Below, in pieces: positions 15,890 to 23,881 of a stretch of DNA of 24,412 nt. Both the position numbers and the translations under genes were made by a program. The notes under the pieces are model-generated. The model was given only the letters and a program-made list of their open reading frames with translations, ran no database searches and was not told the origin of the DNA. Numbering within the stretch: the first letter of the stretch is position 1; every line of letters begins with the position of its first letter. Origin of the DNA: a virus. Location: IMG/VR virus record IMGVR_UViG_3300010370_000234, positions 1 to 24,412 of that record; one strand, 5' to 3'.

Positions 15890-16327
15890 ATGGATGATAT
15901 TATTTCTAAATCTCTAGGCATTGAATATAAATCGGATATAGTTCCTGCCGTTACAACTTCTACGGAAAAGGAAAAAAATTTAGATAAAGATTTTGATTAT
16001 GCAAAAGATAATATTAAGCTTTTGATTCAAAACGGAACAGACGCTATAGAAGAAATTCTTAAAGTTGCTAAAGCAGGCGATTCGCCACGTGCATACGAAG
16101 TGGTTTCTCAATTATTAAAAACTGTAGCAGACATGAATAAAGATCTGTTAGAGCTACACCAGCGTGCCAAAAATGTTAAAAAAGAAACAGTAAACGTAAA
16201 AAATACCACCAACAATTCCATATACGTTGGTTCTACTAGTGACCTACAAGATCTGATTAATAAAGACCGTAGTCGTTCTAAGGCTTTAGACAGTCAGACA
16301 TTTTTAGATAATACCAATGGGCTATAA
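15890..16327 (+). CDS. gp16: Small terminase subunit gp16
   Basis: The 145-residue, mostly helical protein sits immediately before the large terminase and overlaps it by 11 bases, as small terminase subunits do in T4-like phages (T4 gp16 is 164 residues). It forms an oligomeric ring that recognises DNA and stimulates the gp17 ATPase. The central part (about 35-105) reads as two long helices, DYAKDNIKLLIQNGTDAIEEILKVA and PRAYEVVSQLLKTVADMNKDL, followed by a basic KNVKKETV segment; the C-terminal tail is polar. Ribosome site TGGAG (15880-15884). Assignment rests on position, size and helical pattern rather than on a catalytic motif. Confidence 0.87.
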   Translation: MDDIISKSLGIEYKSDIVPAVTTSTEKEKNLDKDFDYAKDNIKLLIQNGTDAIEEILKVAKAGDSPRAYEVVSQLLKTVADMNKDLLELHQRAKNVKKETVNVKNTTNNSIYVGSTSDLQDLINKDRSRSKALDSQTFLDNTNGL

Positions 16328-17966
16328 AAAGAAAAGCGGATATCTGGGAAATCCCAATCTTAAAGAGATTGCAACACCCATAGAATTTACAAAAGAACAG
16401 GTCGAAGAGTACATCAAATGTTCTCAGGATCCTGTGTATTTTATTAAACGATATGTAAAAATTGTTACTCTGGATAAAGGTCTTGAACCTTTTCAGCTAT
16501 ATGATTATCAAGAAGATATAGTAGAAAAAATACAGAACAATCGTTATGTGATTGCCAAACTACCGCGACAGACGGGTAAAACCACGACTATTGTCGCTTG
16601 GCTAGTACATTATGTGTTGTTTAATCAAAACGTAAATGTTGCTATTCTGGCAAACAAATTAAAGACCGCTACAGAAATTATGAAGCGTCTTAAGGAAGCG
16701 TACGAATATCTTCCTAAATGGTTACAGCAAGGTGTGGTAGAATGGAATAAAACTTCCATAGCTTTAGAAAACGGTTCTCGTGTTATGGCTTCTGCTACTT
16801 CTGCATCTGCTGTTCGTGGTGGTTCGTACAATGTTATATTCCTAGACGAGTTTGCTCACGTTCCGCCTAATGTAGCAGACGAATTCTTTACGTCTGTGTA
16901 TCCTACAATTACTTCCGGTCAAACTACCAAAGTCCTTATAGTGTCTACACCCAACGGTCTTAATATGTTCTATAATCTTTGGCAAGGAGCCACCAAAAAT
17001 CCTGGTCAAGAAGGTAAAAACGAATATGTGCCCATAGAGGTTCATTGGAGTCAGGTTCCTCTGTATCCTGGTGGTCCATTACGTGATCATAAATGGAAGA
17101 TGCGAACAATCAAACAGCTTGGTGGAGGAGCTGGTGGTGAACACAAATTTCAAAGCGAATACGACTGTGACTTTATAGGCTCTTCTAATACTTTAATATC
17201 ATCGGCCAAACTCCATGTTCTGTCTGCTAAAGCACCCCAATATAGGACCAAGGAGGGGCTTACGGTTTATGAGGAGCCCAAAGAAGGCAGAATATATGTT
17301 ATGACTGTAGACACGTCCAGAGGGCAAGGAAACGATTATAGTGCCGCTGTGATGTTTGATATCACAGAAGCCCCATATCGTATAGTAGCAAAATATCGAA
17401 ACAATATAGTATCGCCTATGTTATTGCCAACTATAATTTCTACATTTGGAAAAAAATATAACAATGCTTATGTTTTAGTGGAAGTAAACGATATTGGTGG
17501 TCAGGTTGCAGATATTTTACACTACGATCTAGAATACGATAATATATTAATGAGTATGAATAAGGGCCGTTCTGGTATGGTATTAAATGGAGGATTTGGA
17601 AAAGGAGAATCTCTCTTTGGTGTTCGAACAACCGTAACCGTTAAAAAACTAGGTTGTTCCATTTTAAAAAGTTTAATAGAACAAGATAAACTGATTATTG
17701 AAGACGAAGAAACAATAAATGAACTCCTTTCATTTGTGGCAAAATATAACACCTTTTCTGCGGATGAAGGCCATACAGATGATCTAGTAATGTGCTTGGT
17801 TCTTTTTTCTTGGTTAACAAAACAAAGTTATTTTAAAGAATTAACAAATATAGACATACGAAAAGAGTTATTTGACGGAGAAATAAAGAAAATTGAAGAT
17901 GATGATTGGTTTAGTTTTGGATTTATAAGTTCATACGACATGGATGAGGGAGATGCAAAATTATGA
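16317..17966 (+). CDS. gp17: Terminase large subunit gp17 (packaging ATPase-nuclease)
   Basis: The 549-residue protein is the DNA-packaging motor. ATPase half: Walker A LPRQTGKTT at 82-90 (K88), Walker B VIFLDEFA at 173-180 (D177, catalytic E178), and the STPNG coupling motif at 210-214. Nuclease half (RNase H-like): TVDTSRGQGNDY (D332), VLVEVNDIGG (E389) and GHTDDLVM (D488/D489), matching the acidic triad of T4 gp17. The N-terminal CSQDPVYFIKRYVKIVTLDKGL is typical of the family. Length is near the usual 550-610. There is no intein or intron. The ATG lies inside the gp16 end with no obvious ribosome site, so translation is likely coupled to gp16. It cuts concatemeric phage DNA and pumps it through the portal (gp20). 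Confidence 0.98.
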   Translation: MGYKKKSGYLGNPNLKEIATPIEFTKEQVEEYIKCSQDPVYFIKRYVKIVTLDKGLEPFQLYDYQEDIVEKIQNNRYVIAKLPRQTGKTTTIVAWLVHYVLFNQNVNVAILANKLKTATEIMKRLKEAYEYLPKWLQQGVVEWNKTSIALENGSRVMASATSASAVRGGSYNVIFLDEFAHVPPNVADEFFTSVYPTITSGQTTKVLIVSTPNGLNMFYNLWQGATKNPGQEGKNEYVPIEVHWSQVPLYPGGPLRDHKWKMRTIKQLGGGAGGEHKFQSEYDCDFIGSSNTLISSAKLHVLSAKAPQYRTKEGLTVYEEPKEGRIYVMTVDTSRGQGNDYSAAVMFDITEAPYRIVAKYRNNIVSPMLLPTIISTFGKKYNNAYVLVEVNDIGGQVADILHYDLEYDNILMSMNKGRSGMVLNGGFGKGESLFGVRTTVTVKKLGCSILKSLIEQDKLIIEDEETINELLSFVAKYNTFSADEGHTDDLVMCLVLFSWLTKQSYFKELTNIDIRKELFDGEIKKIEDDDWFSFGFISSYDMDEGDAKL

Positions 17967-17971
17967 ATTTT

Positions 17972-17979
17972 TATAAATA
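17972..17979 (+). promoter_or_regulatory. Putative T4-type late promoter core (TATAAATA) for the tail genes
   Basis: An exact TATAAATA sits 5 bases after the gp17 stop and 31 bases before gp18. The predicted start at about 17985 gives a short leader holding AAGGA (17999-18003), seven bases from the ATG. This arrangement fits a strongly expressed structural gene such as the sheath. Confidence 0.75.
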
Positions 17980-18010
17980 AATGTAGTTAAATTATAAAAA
18001 GGACTAAACA

Positions 18011-19162
18011 ATGGCAGGATTCACAGCAGGATTAATTTCAAATTACGGTTTAGTTAGAAATTTTGCCACAACGGCAGAAAAAAGTGTAGGTGTAATGCCT
18101 GTTGCTACTAGCAATGACTGGCTAGCCAGACTAAGTTATGCACCGGCAGGCGTTTGGGGATCAACCGGTAGACCGGTTAAGCCCTCTGATGGTATAACTG
18201 GTTCTTTAGCAAAAGAATGGTGGTCGGTTTGGAATTATCTGCAATATAATGTGGGTGGTGTTGTTGTAGGAGGAACTGGTGACAATTCTTGGCAAACAAT
18301 AGGCGTAACTTACACACCTTTACACGCTTCTACTGAAAATATATCGGTATTTTTTGCTGGTGGAACTACTTTTAGTGCAGCAGCTGCAGCTGATATTGCC
18401 ACTAAACGAGGCGACTGTTTTGCTGTCGTGGGAAATGCCCTACAAGGAATTACTCAACCTGTAAGCGCTAGTGGATTCACTCATTTTCCAAGTACATTCG
18501 GTTTAGACGGATTTACTGGTCTGACCGGTACAAACGTAATTTACGTTGGTGGTAGAAAAAACATGTTCTTAGATTATGATGGTTCTGGAAGAACCGAGGT
18601 AGACAAAATAGATACCGCATCGGATGTTGCTGCAAATATAGCTAAAACAAATTTAAATGCAAATGCTTGGTCGGTTCCTTCAGGATTTAGACGAGGAGGA
18701 ATCAATGGGGTAATAAGCTTAGAACAAAACTTCACTAATAGTGAATCTACGTTATTGCAAGACAGCGGAGTAAATCCTGTTGTATCTTTCACAGGAAAGG
18801 GCAGTTTCTTTATGGGAAACAGCACCGGTGCTGCTGCTGCTGGAAGTACCAGTTCAAGAGGAATGTTGAACGTAGCTTCTGTTTTAAACTATGTGAGAGC
18901 AGAAGTAAAGGGATTAGCTAACGAGTATCTCTTTGAGCCAAACACTGAAAGCAATAGAAGTCAATTCGTTACTAGAGCCAATTCTATTTTAGATGGCGTA
19001 AAGAGTAGTGGAAGTATTAGTAATTACAGTGTTATATGCCCACCAGCAGATAATACTGGTATAACATTTACTGCTGAAATTCGTTTAACACCAACAAATG
19101 TTGCAGAAACTATAACTCTAAGAGTTATAAACAGCACAACATCAGAAATATTTAATCTCTAA
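18011..19162 (+). CDS. gp18: Tail sheath protein gp18 (short form)
   Basis: The 383-residue product is the contractile sheath subunit. The central and C-terminal parts follow the sheath pattern: NVIYVGG, a short linker, ASDVAANIAKT, W-SVPSGFRRGGINGV (about 220-234), SGVNPVVSF, SSRGMLNVASVLNYV (281-295) and EYLFEPNTESNRSQF. The N-terminal third is Gly/Ala-rich and less recognisable. T4 gp18 has 659 residues; this version is little more than half and lacks room for the protruding outer domains, resembling compact sheaths of P2/Mu-like phages. A DYDGSG loop occurs at 188-193. It is preceded by an exact late promoter and AAGGA, and followed by two tail-tube genes, its expected partners. Confidence 0.88.
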   Translation: MAGFTAGLISNYGLVRNFATTAEKSVGVMPVATSNDWLARLSYAPAGVWGSTGRPVKPSDGITGSLAKEWWSVWNYLQYNVGGVVVGGTGDNSWQTIGVTYTPLHASTENISVFFAGGTTFSAAAAADIATKRGDCFAVVGNALQGITQPVSASGFTHFPSTFGLDGFTGLTGTNVIYVGGRKNMFLDYDGSGRTEVDKIDTASDVAANIAKTNLNANAWSVPSGFRRGGINGVISLEQNFTNSESTLLQDSGVNPVVSFTGKGSFFMGNSTGAAAAGSTSSRGMLNVASVLNYVRAEVKGLANEYLFEPNTESNRSQFVTRANSILDGVKSSGSISNYSVICPPADNTGITFTAEIRLTPTNVAETITLRVINSTTSEIFNL

Positions 19163-19183
19163 TTAAACCAAGGATAATACGGT

Positions 19184-19717
19184 ATGGCAGTTTCTTCTAT
19201 AACTCAGTTTTTGGCCGGATTTGGTGGCGGAACCAGAGTAAATCGTTTTCAAGTAACCACCGCTGGTTGTGGTGCTGCTGGAAACTTTTTAACTAATACA
19301 GATACTCAATTTCACATAAGAGCTGCAACTATTCCCGGTTCAAACATTGTTCCTATCGGAATAAATTATTTTGGAAGAACAATAAACATTCCAGGAGAAC
19401 GTGTATACGAACCGTGGTCAATAACTGTGCTAGACGACAGAGGCGATAAACAACTATACAATAAATTTAAAGCTTGGCATAAACGAGTAACTAGTTATGG
19501 AACAGATATCAGTATCGATACTACAGGCATTGCTGATTGTACCTGGACTATTACGCATTTAAAAAATGCAGATGAAACTGCTCACAAAACATTTACACTG
19601 TCTCAAGCATGGCCTGCAACTATTGGTCCACTTATTTTAGATATGAGTCAAGACAACGTATTAGCATCGTTTGAAGTAAAAATACTCTACACCCATTTTA
19701 ACTACACACACACCTAA
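19184..19717 (+). CDS. gp19: Tail tube protein gp19 (copy 1)
   Basis: The 177-residue protein matches the T4 tail tube gp19 (163 residues), which stacks as hexameric rings inside the sheath and conducts DNA. Typical elements: N-terminal SITQFLAGF...RVNRFQV, FHIRAATIPGS, RTINIPGERVYEPWSITVLDD (the strand pair resembling T4 INVAGDRTFDDWTVTV), a central FKAWHKR helix, and the closing WP-T-IGPLILDMS plus FEVKI strand. Ribosome site AAGGA at 19170-19174. It lies between the sheath and a second, diverged tube gene, and is closer to T4 gp19 in size, so it is the better candidate for the main tube subunit. Confidence 0.92.
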   Translation: MAVSSITQFLAGFGGGTRVNRFQVTTAGCGAAGNFLTNTDTQFHIRAATIPGSNIVPIGINYFGRTINIPGERVYEPWSITVLDDRGDKQLYNKFKAWHKRVTSYGTDISIDTTGIADCTWTITHLKNADETAHKTFTLSQAWPATIGPLILDMSQDNVLASFEVKILYTHFNYTHT

Positions 19718-19728
19718 AAGAGGATTAG

Positions 19729-20313
19729 ATGGCATCAATAACAGATTTCTTAGGCGGTTTTAGAGGCGGTACTAGAGTTAATCGATTCAAGATTAATGCT
19801 CAAAACTGTCCTTATTTGGGAACCGGAGACATAGAGATTCACATTAGAGCAACTTCATTTCCAGAAATGGATATTTTACCTTTTCCGGTAAATTACAAAG
19901 GAAAAACAATAAACATTCCAGCTGTTAGAAACTTTGTTCCTTGGATCGTTACTGTTATGGATGATGTTAGAGTTGGTGCTGGTGATGCTTCTTCTAATCC
20001 AGAAGAAAATTTACACAAAAAATTTATGGATTGGAGTGATAGCATAGTAGATACTGGAGAGACTTATGGTGTTAGACGATTAGGTTCTGCAATAAAAGTG
20101 GGGCAAGGTGATGATGCTGCATTTTCTGGTAATGGAAATATATGGACTATTACTCATTTAGATCATCTTCCGACAGAAACTGCACTAAAGACCTTTAAGA
20201 TGTATAATTGTTGGCCTATTCAGGTGGGACCAATACAATTAGATATGAATGAAAATGCTAGAATTTCTATGTTTAACGTGACTTTAGCGTATAGTCACAT
20301 AGAAGACTCATAA
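19729..20313 (+). CDS. Second tail tube protein, gp19-like (copy 2)
   Basis: The 194-residue protein is a diverged tandem copy of the preceding gene: ASITDFLGGF...GTRVNRF against SSITQFLAGF...GTRVNRF, KTINIPAVRNFVPWIVTV against RTINIPGERVYEPWSITV, and both end with GPIQLDM or GPLILDM followed by a final strand. It carries extra residues in the middle (around DVRVGAGDASSNPEE and the GVRRLGSAIKVGQGDD stretch). Ribosome site AGAGGA is 4 bases before the ATG, and the gap to copy 1 is 11 bases. It could be a second tube subunit, a baseplate tube-initiator (T4 gp54 is a gp19 relative, though much larger) or a tube-end protein. The gp19 fold is secure; the division of labour is unknown. Confidence 0.87.
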   Translation: MASITDFLGGFRGGTRVNRFKINAQNCPYLGTGDIEIHIRATSFPEMDILPFPVNYKGKTINIPAVRNFVPWIVTVMDDVRVGAGDASSNPEENLHKKFMDWSDSIVDTGETYGVRRLGSAIKVGQGDDAAFSGNGNIWTITHLDHLPTETALKTFKMYNCWPIQVGPIQLDMNENARISMFNVTLAYSHIEDS

Positions 20314-20334
20314 AATTAACCTAAATATTATATT

Positions 20335-21903
20335 ATGGAATTAGATTTATTTGGTTTTAAATTAGGTCGTAAAAAAACAGAACCGGTTGTACGTGAGCCT
20401 ATTACCCCGGATTCTTATGATGGCTCTTATGTATTAGAAACTGGTGGTGTGTTTGGAACATTTGTTGATTTCTCCGGAGCAGTCCGCGATGAAAATCAAA
20501 TGATTCAGCATTATCGTGCAATGGCTCTGTATCCAGAAGTAGATGCTGCTATAGAAGATATAACAAATGAATCTATAGTTATGGATATTGATCGAAAGCC
20601 TATAAAATTAAATTTAGATTATGTTAATTTATCAGAGACTATTAAAACAAAAATTTATTCTGAATACAACACTCTATTAAAATTATTAGATTTTTCTAAT
20701 AAAGCTCCAGATATTTTTAGAAGATGGTATATCGATTCTAAACTTTTTTACTATAAAAAAGTAGACAAAAACGATCCAAGAAAAGGCATTATAGAACTTA
20801 TTCCAGTAGATCCTGTTAAAATTAAAAAGATTAGAAAGATCGAAAAAGATAAAAACGTAATGTCTGGTATTGGTCCATTTGCTACTACTAAAAAAATAGA
20901 AGAATATTTTGTTTATACGGACACAGACAAAGAATCTGCTTTTCCAACATCTACTACTGGTTGGAAAATTGCTCCTGACACTGTTGCATACTCTCATTCT
21001 GGTATTATTGATTCTGCAACAAAACGTGTAGTTGGTTATTTGCAAAAAGCAGTACGTCCACTAAATCTTCTTCGACAAATAGAAGATGCCGTAGCAATTT
21101 ATCGTATATCTCGTGCTCCAGAGCGTAGAGTGTTTTATGTAGACGTTGGTAATTTACCAAAACAAAAAGCAGAACAATACTTACGAGAGATTATGAATAG
21201 GTATCGTAACAAAGTTATTTACGATCCAACTACTGGTCAGATTAAAGACGAACGAAATCACATGAGCATGCTTGAGGATTTTTGGATGCCTCGTCGTGAA
21301 GGTGGTCGTGGAACCGAAATTAGTACACTGGATGGTGGGCAAAATCTAGGACAGATGGAGGATGTTCAATATCTATTACAAAAATTGTATAGAGCTTTAG
21401 GCGTACCTCTCTCTAGAATGCTTCCTGATAGCGGTTTTAATATGGGCCGTTCTGCAGAAATTACCAGAGATGAAGTTAAATTTAATAAATTTATAGATCG
21501 TTTGCGACAACGTTTTAGTTCTGTTTTATTAGACCTTTTAAAAACACAAATAATACTAAAAGGTATAATGACAGAAGAAGATTGGAACAGAATAAATCAA
21601 GACATTACATTTAGATTTAATCAAGACTCATATTTTACAGAACTAAAAAATAATGATATTTTAAGAGAGCGTTTAGACATTATAGCTGCTGTAACTCCAT
21701 ATATTGGACGATTTTTCTCTGAAGAATACATCAGAAAGAATTTCTTAAAACAATCAGAAGAAGAAATTATGGAAATAGATGCTCAAATAAATAGAGAAGC
21801 ACAGCGTCAATTAGAAGCCCAAGAACAGCAAATGTATCAACAAATGCTGACAGGTCAGGTTCCCATAGAACAACAACAACAACAACAACCACCACCACAA
21901 TGA
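20335..21903 (+). CDS. gp20: Portal vertex protein gp20
   Basis: The 522-residue protein matches T4 gp20 (524 residues), the dodecameric portal that initiates prohead assembly, docks the terminase and later carries the neck. Signature stretches: MIQHYRAMALYPEVDAAIEDITNE (near 55-80), PDIFRRWYIDSKLFYYK, LIPVDPVKIKKIRKI, RAPERRVFYVDVGNLPK, FWMPRREGGRGTEISTL, and LGVPLSRMLPDSGFNMGRS. The extreme C-terminus is low-complexity Gln/Pro encoded by a CAA/CCA run. There is no Shine-Dalgarno site before the ATG; a CCTAAATA motif eight bases upstream is a weak late-promoter candidate. The stop overlaps the next start (ATGA). Confidence 0.97.
   Translation: MELDLFGFKLGRKKTEPVVREPITPDSYDGSYVLETGGVFGTFVDFSGAVRDENQMIQHYRAMALYPEVDAAIEDITNESIVMDIDRKPIKLNLDYVNLSETIKTKIYSEYNTLLKLLDFSNKAPDIFRRWYIDSKLFYYKKVDKNDPRKGIIELIPVDPVKIKKIRKIEKDKNVMSGIGPFATTKKIEEYFVYTDTDKESAFPTSTTGWKIAPDTVAYSHSGIIDSATKRVVGYLQKAVRPLNLLRQIEDAVAIYRISRAPERRVFYVDVGNLPKQKAEQYLREIMNRYRNKVIYDPTTGQIKDERNHMSMLEDFWMPRREGGRGTEISTLDGGQNLGQMEDVQYLLQKLYRALGVPLSRMLPDSGFNMGRSAEITRDEVKFNKFIDRLRQRFSSVLLDLLKTQIILKGIMTEEDWNRINQDITFRFNQDSYFTELKNNDILRERLDIIAAVTPYIGRFFSEEYIRKNFLKQSEEEIMEIDAQINREAQRQLEAQEQQMYQQMLTGQVPIEQQQQQQPPPQ
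21871..21900 (+). repeat. (CAA)6(CCA)3 simple repeat at the 3' end of gp20
   Basis: Six CAA codons, three CCA codons and one CAA encode QQQQQQPPPQ at the portal C-terminus. It occupies the place where a ribosome site for the next gene would lie and contains no purine-rich SD-like run, so the next ORF probably depends on reinitiation. Such triplet runs can vary in length by slippage. Confidence 0.85.
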
Positions 21904-22271
21904 ACACTCTCAATAGATTATTAACTATGGTATTAAGGGGAAAAAAAGACCAGTTTAATACTGTTTTACAAGAAGAATTAAAAGAACGTGTATCTATTTT
22001 ATTAGAAATTGCTTATAAGAATGAAGCAAAAAATGCTTTATTTTCTAAGATAATTTCTGAATTAAATGAACAAGTTAAACACGATACACTACAATTAAAA
22101 CTAGAAAATAATACTGTTGTAAATTTAACAAAAACAGAAATAAATCAAATTACTAAATTATATGAAAGTCTAAATAATGATAACAAGGAAAGAATGCTAA
22201 AATTATTGACAGAATCGCAAGAATCGGTTAATAGAGTATTAAATCTTGCAAGATTAAACGACAAAGGATAA
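21900..22271 (+). CDS. Putative prohead core protein (gp68 position)
   Basis: The 123-residue, almost entirely helical, charged protein has no cysteine or enzymatic motif. It lies between portal gp20 and the acidic core-like gene, in the slot where T4 has genes 67 and 68, both coding for small prohead core proteins. Several (L/I)xE triplets (LQE, LLE, LNE, LTE) fit the cleavage preference of the T4 prohead protease, as expected of core proteins, though such triplets are common in acidic helices. The ATG overlaps the gp20 stop by four bases and has no ribosome site. Sequence similarity to T4 gp68 is not evident by eye, so the call rests on position and composition. Confidence 0.5.
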   Translation: MNTLNRLLTMVLRGKKDQFNTVLQEELKERVSILLEIAYKNEAKNALFSKIISELNEQVKHDTLQLKLENNTVVNLTKTEINQITKLYESLNNDNKERMLKLLTESQESVNRVLNLARLNDKG

Positions 22272-22274
22272 ACA

Positions 22275-22685
22275 ATGAATACTAACAAAGAAATAACATC
22301 AGTAATAAATTCAGTTTTAAATGAAGATTTAGTTCAGGCAAAATTTAAACTGCAAGAAATACTTAATGAAAAATTATCTGAAATTATGGCCGAAAAATTT
22401 GAAGAATATGCTCCAACTATTTTTGAATCGTCACATAAAAAATCAAAAAAATCAGAAAAGGGTAAAACTCGTTGGCAAGACAGCGATGGTGATGGTAAGT
22501 GGTATGAAGAAGGCGATGATGTAAAAAAATCTGTCAACGAAGAAAAATATTGTGAAGATGGAGAATGCGAAGATATGGAGGATGAAGATGAGGAAACCGA
22601 GGGTAAGGAATCATCTGGTTCGGAAGAAGAAGAAGGGGCCGAAGACAAAGGCGGAAAAAAAGATAAAGAAGAAGAGAAAGACTAA
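22275..22685 (+). CDS. gp67: Prohead core protein, gp67-like, with acidic tail
   Basis: The 136-residue protein has an N-terminal helical part (SVINSVLNEDLVQAKFKLQEIL...KFEEYA) followed by a basic spacer and a very acidic C-terminus. T4 gp67 (80 residues) has the same plan: a short helix with a D-L-x-x-A-R pattern and an Asp/Glu tail. The present protein adds RWQDSDGDGKWYEEG at 67-80, containing an EF-hand-like loop (D69, D71, D73), and CEDGEC at 93-98. It would form part of the scaffold core and be degraded by gp21; several (L/I)xE sites are present. Ribosome site AAGGA at 22264-22268. It lies directly before gp21. Identification is by architecture and position. Confidence 0.68.
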   Translation: MNTNKEITSVINSVLNEDLVQAKFKLQEILNEKLSEIMAEKFEEYAPTIFESSHKKSKKSEKGKTRWQDSDGDGKWYEEGDDVKKSVNEEKYCEDGECEDMEDEDEETEGKESSGSEEEEGAEDKGGKKDKEEEKD

Positions 22686-22690
22686 TTTAA

Positions 22691-23338
22691 ATGAAACTGA
22701 TAACAGAGATGGTTGAACAGGTTGATTTTTTGACCGAAGCCACTGCAGAAGGTGGAAAAAACTTTTTTATTGAAGGCACTTTTATGCAAGCAGATACTCT
22801 TAATAGAAATAAAAGAGTATATCCATCAAATATTTTATTAAATGAAGTTGCTCGTTACACCAAAGATTTTGTAAATCAAAATCGTGCTTTTGGTGAACTA
22901 AATCATCCATCAGGACCAACAGTAAATTTAGATCGTTGTTGTATCATAATTAAAGAATTAAATTGCAACGGAACAGATGTTCGTGGTAAAGCTAAAGTAA
23001 TGAGTACTCCTATGGGAGAGATTGTAAAAAATCTCATTGCCGAAGGCGCTCGTTTAGGTGTGTCTACTCGTGGTATGGGCTCATTAAAAGCTAAAAATGG
23101 ATATAATGAAGTTCAACCAGATTTTATGCTTTCTGCTGTAGATGTTGTCGCAGATCCTTCTGCTCCTGGTGCATTTGTAAATGGTATAATGGAAGGTAAA
23201 GAATGGATTTGGGATAACGGTATTCTTATAGAAAGACAAATAGAAGAATATAAACGAGAAATTTCTGCTGCATCGAAACGAGAACTAGAACAAAAGGCTA
23301 TAAGTTTATTTGAAGACTTTTTAAGGAAGTTGGGATGA
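22691..23338 (+). CDS. gp21: Prohead core protease gp21
   Basis: The 215-residue protein matches T4 gp21 (212 residues), a serine protease of the herpesvirus-assemblin-like fold that removes the core and trims capsid proteins during head maturation. Catalytic elements: GELNHPSG with His72, and GVSTRGMG with nucleophile Ser125, plus the downstream SAVDVVADPSAPGA motif. RNKRVYP near 39-45 is also conserved. An LTE/A site at residues 14-17 could be a self-cleavage point. The preceding ribosome site is weak (AGAGAAAG). The stop overlaps the next start (ATGA). Its substrates would include the adjacent core proteins, gp22, and probably the major capsid protein downstream of the window. Confidence 0.96.
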   Translation: MKLITEMVEQVDFLTEATAEGGKNFFIEGTFMQADTLNRNKRVYPSNILLNEVARYTKDFVNQNRAFGELNHPSGPTVNLDRCCIIIKELNCNGTDVRGKAKVMSTPMGEIVKNLIAEGARLGVSTRGMGSLKAKNGYNEVQPDFMLSAVDVVADPSAPGAFVNGIMEGKEWIWDNGILIERQIEEYKREISAASKRELEQKAISLFEDFLRKLG

Positions 23339-23862
23339 AGTTGTCTGGTTTAAAACAACTTGTAGAAGCAGGACCAAGTGGAGGTGGTTCTCTTAGTGGT
23401 GGAAGAGCAGGACAAAGTGGTACACTTGTTCCAAATACTTCTGGTTACGATGTAATTACCGGTGGGTTTAAAGGACTAGCTACAGGAGCAGCATATGCAG
23501 TTCCTGCTCTTTCTCCGCAAAGTATAGGACCTGCACTTTTTGGCATAGATGGAAACAGAAGAGCAGCTTCTGTAGAAGCCGAAAAACAGTTAAAAACAAG
23601 ACTAGCACCAAGAATAGCAGGGTTAATGACTGGACTTGGTGCTACAACACTACCACCTACTAAACAAAATTTAGTTGGAAGAGCATTAAGTAGTTCCTTG
23701 GGTGGAAAAATGGCTAAATTTACTGGTGCTCTTATTAATAATCCTGTAACTAAATTTTTTGCACCAGGATTTACATCTATTTTAGACACAGCAGCTAAAG
23801 TTGGAGTTAGGGCTGGTCTTGGAGGCCATACTACCGGTTGGGGTACTGGTGGGGCAAGTTAA
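23335..23862 (+). CDS. Gly/Ala-rich protein between gp21 and gp22, possible processed head protein
   Basis: The 175-residue protein has no recognised family. It is rich in Gly, Ala, Ser and Thr, has no cysteine, and is basic in the middle (KQLKTRLAPR, VGRALSSSLGGKMAK). The N-terminus MKLSGLKQLVEAG contains a single LVE followed by Ala at residues 9-12, fitting the (L/I)xE cleavage rule of T4 gp21. T4 gp24 is cut after residue 10 in a comparable way. T4 has no gene between 21 and 22. The start overlaps the gp21 stop, and AAGGA (23323-23327) gives a good ribosome site. A processed capsid or internal head protein is the most economical guess; a membrane role is less likely because no long uninterrupted hydrophobic segment is seen. 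Confidence 0.6.
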   Translation: MKLSGLKQLVEAGPSGGGSLSGGRAGQSGTLVPNTSGYDVITGGFKGLATGAAYAVPALSPQSIGPALFGIDGNRRAASVEAEKQLKTRLAPRIAGLMTGLGATTLPPTKQNLVGRALSSSLGGKMAKFTGALINNPVTKFFAPGFTSILDTAAKVGVRAGLGGHTTGWGTGGAS

Positions 23863-23881
23863 AAAGTAAAAAAAATAATAT

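Noticed and set aside
16317-17966. Intein or intron in the terminase, a common site for such elements
   Set aside because: The ATPase and nuclease motifs run in a single uninterrupted frame at normal spacing.
17968-18000. Inverted repeat TTTTTATAA / TTATAAAAA as a terminator after gp17
   Set aside because: The nine-base arms are made only of A and T with a 15-base loop, and they overlap the late promoter; chance in an AT-rich gap is more likely than a terminator.
22334-22648. Minus-strand ORF of 104 residues, very Ser-rich
   Set aside because: It is the mirror of the acidic GAA/GAT-rich coding region of the gp67-like gene. The same applies to the other minus-strand ORFs, which lack ribosome sites and recognisable products.
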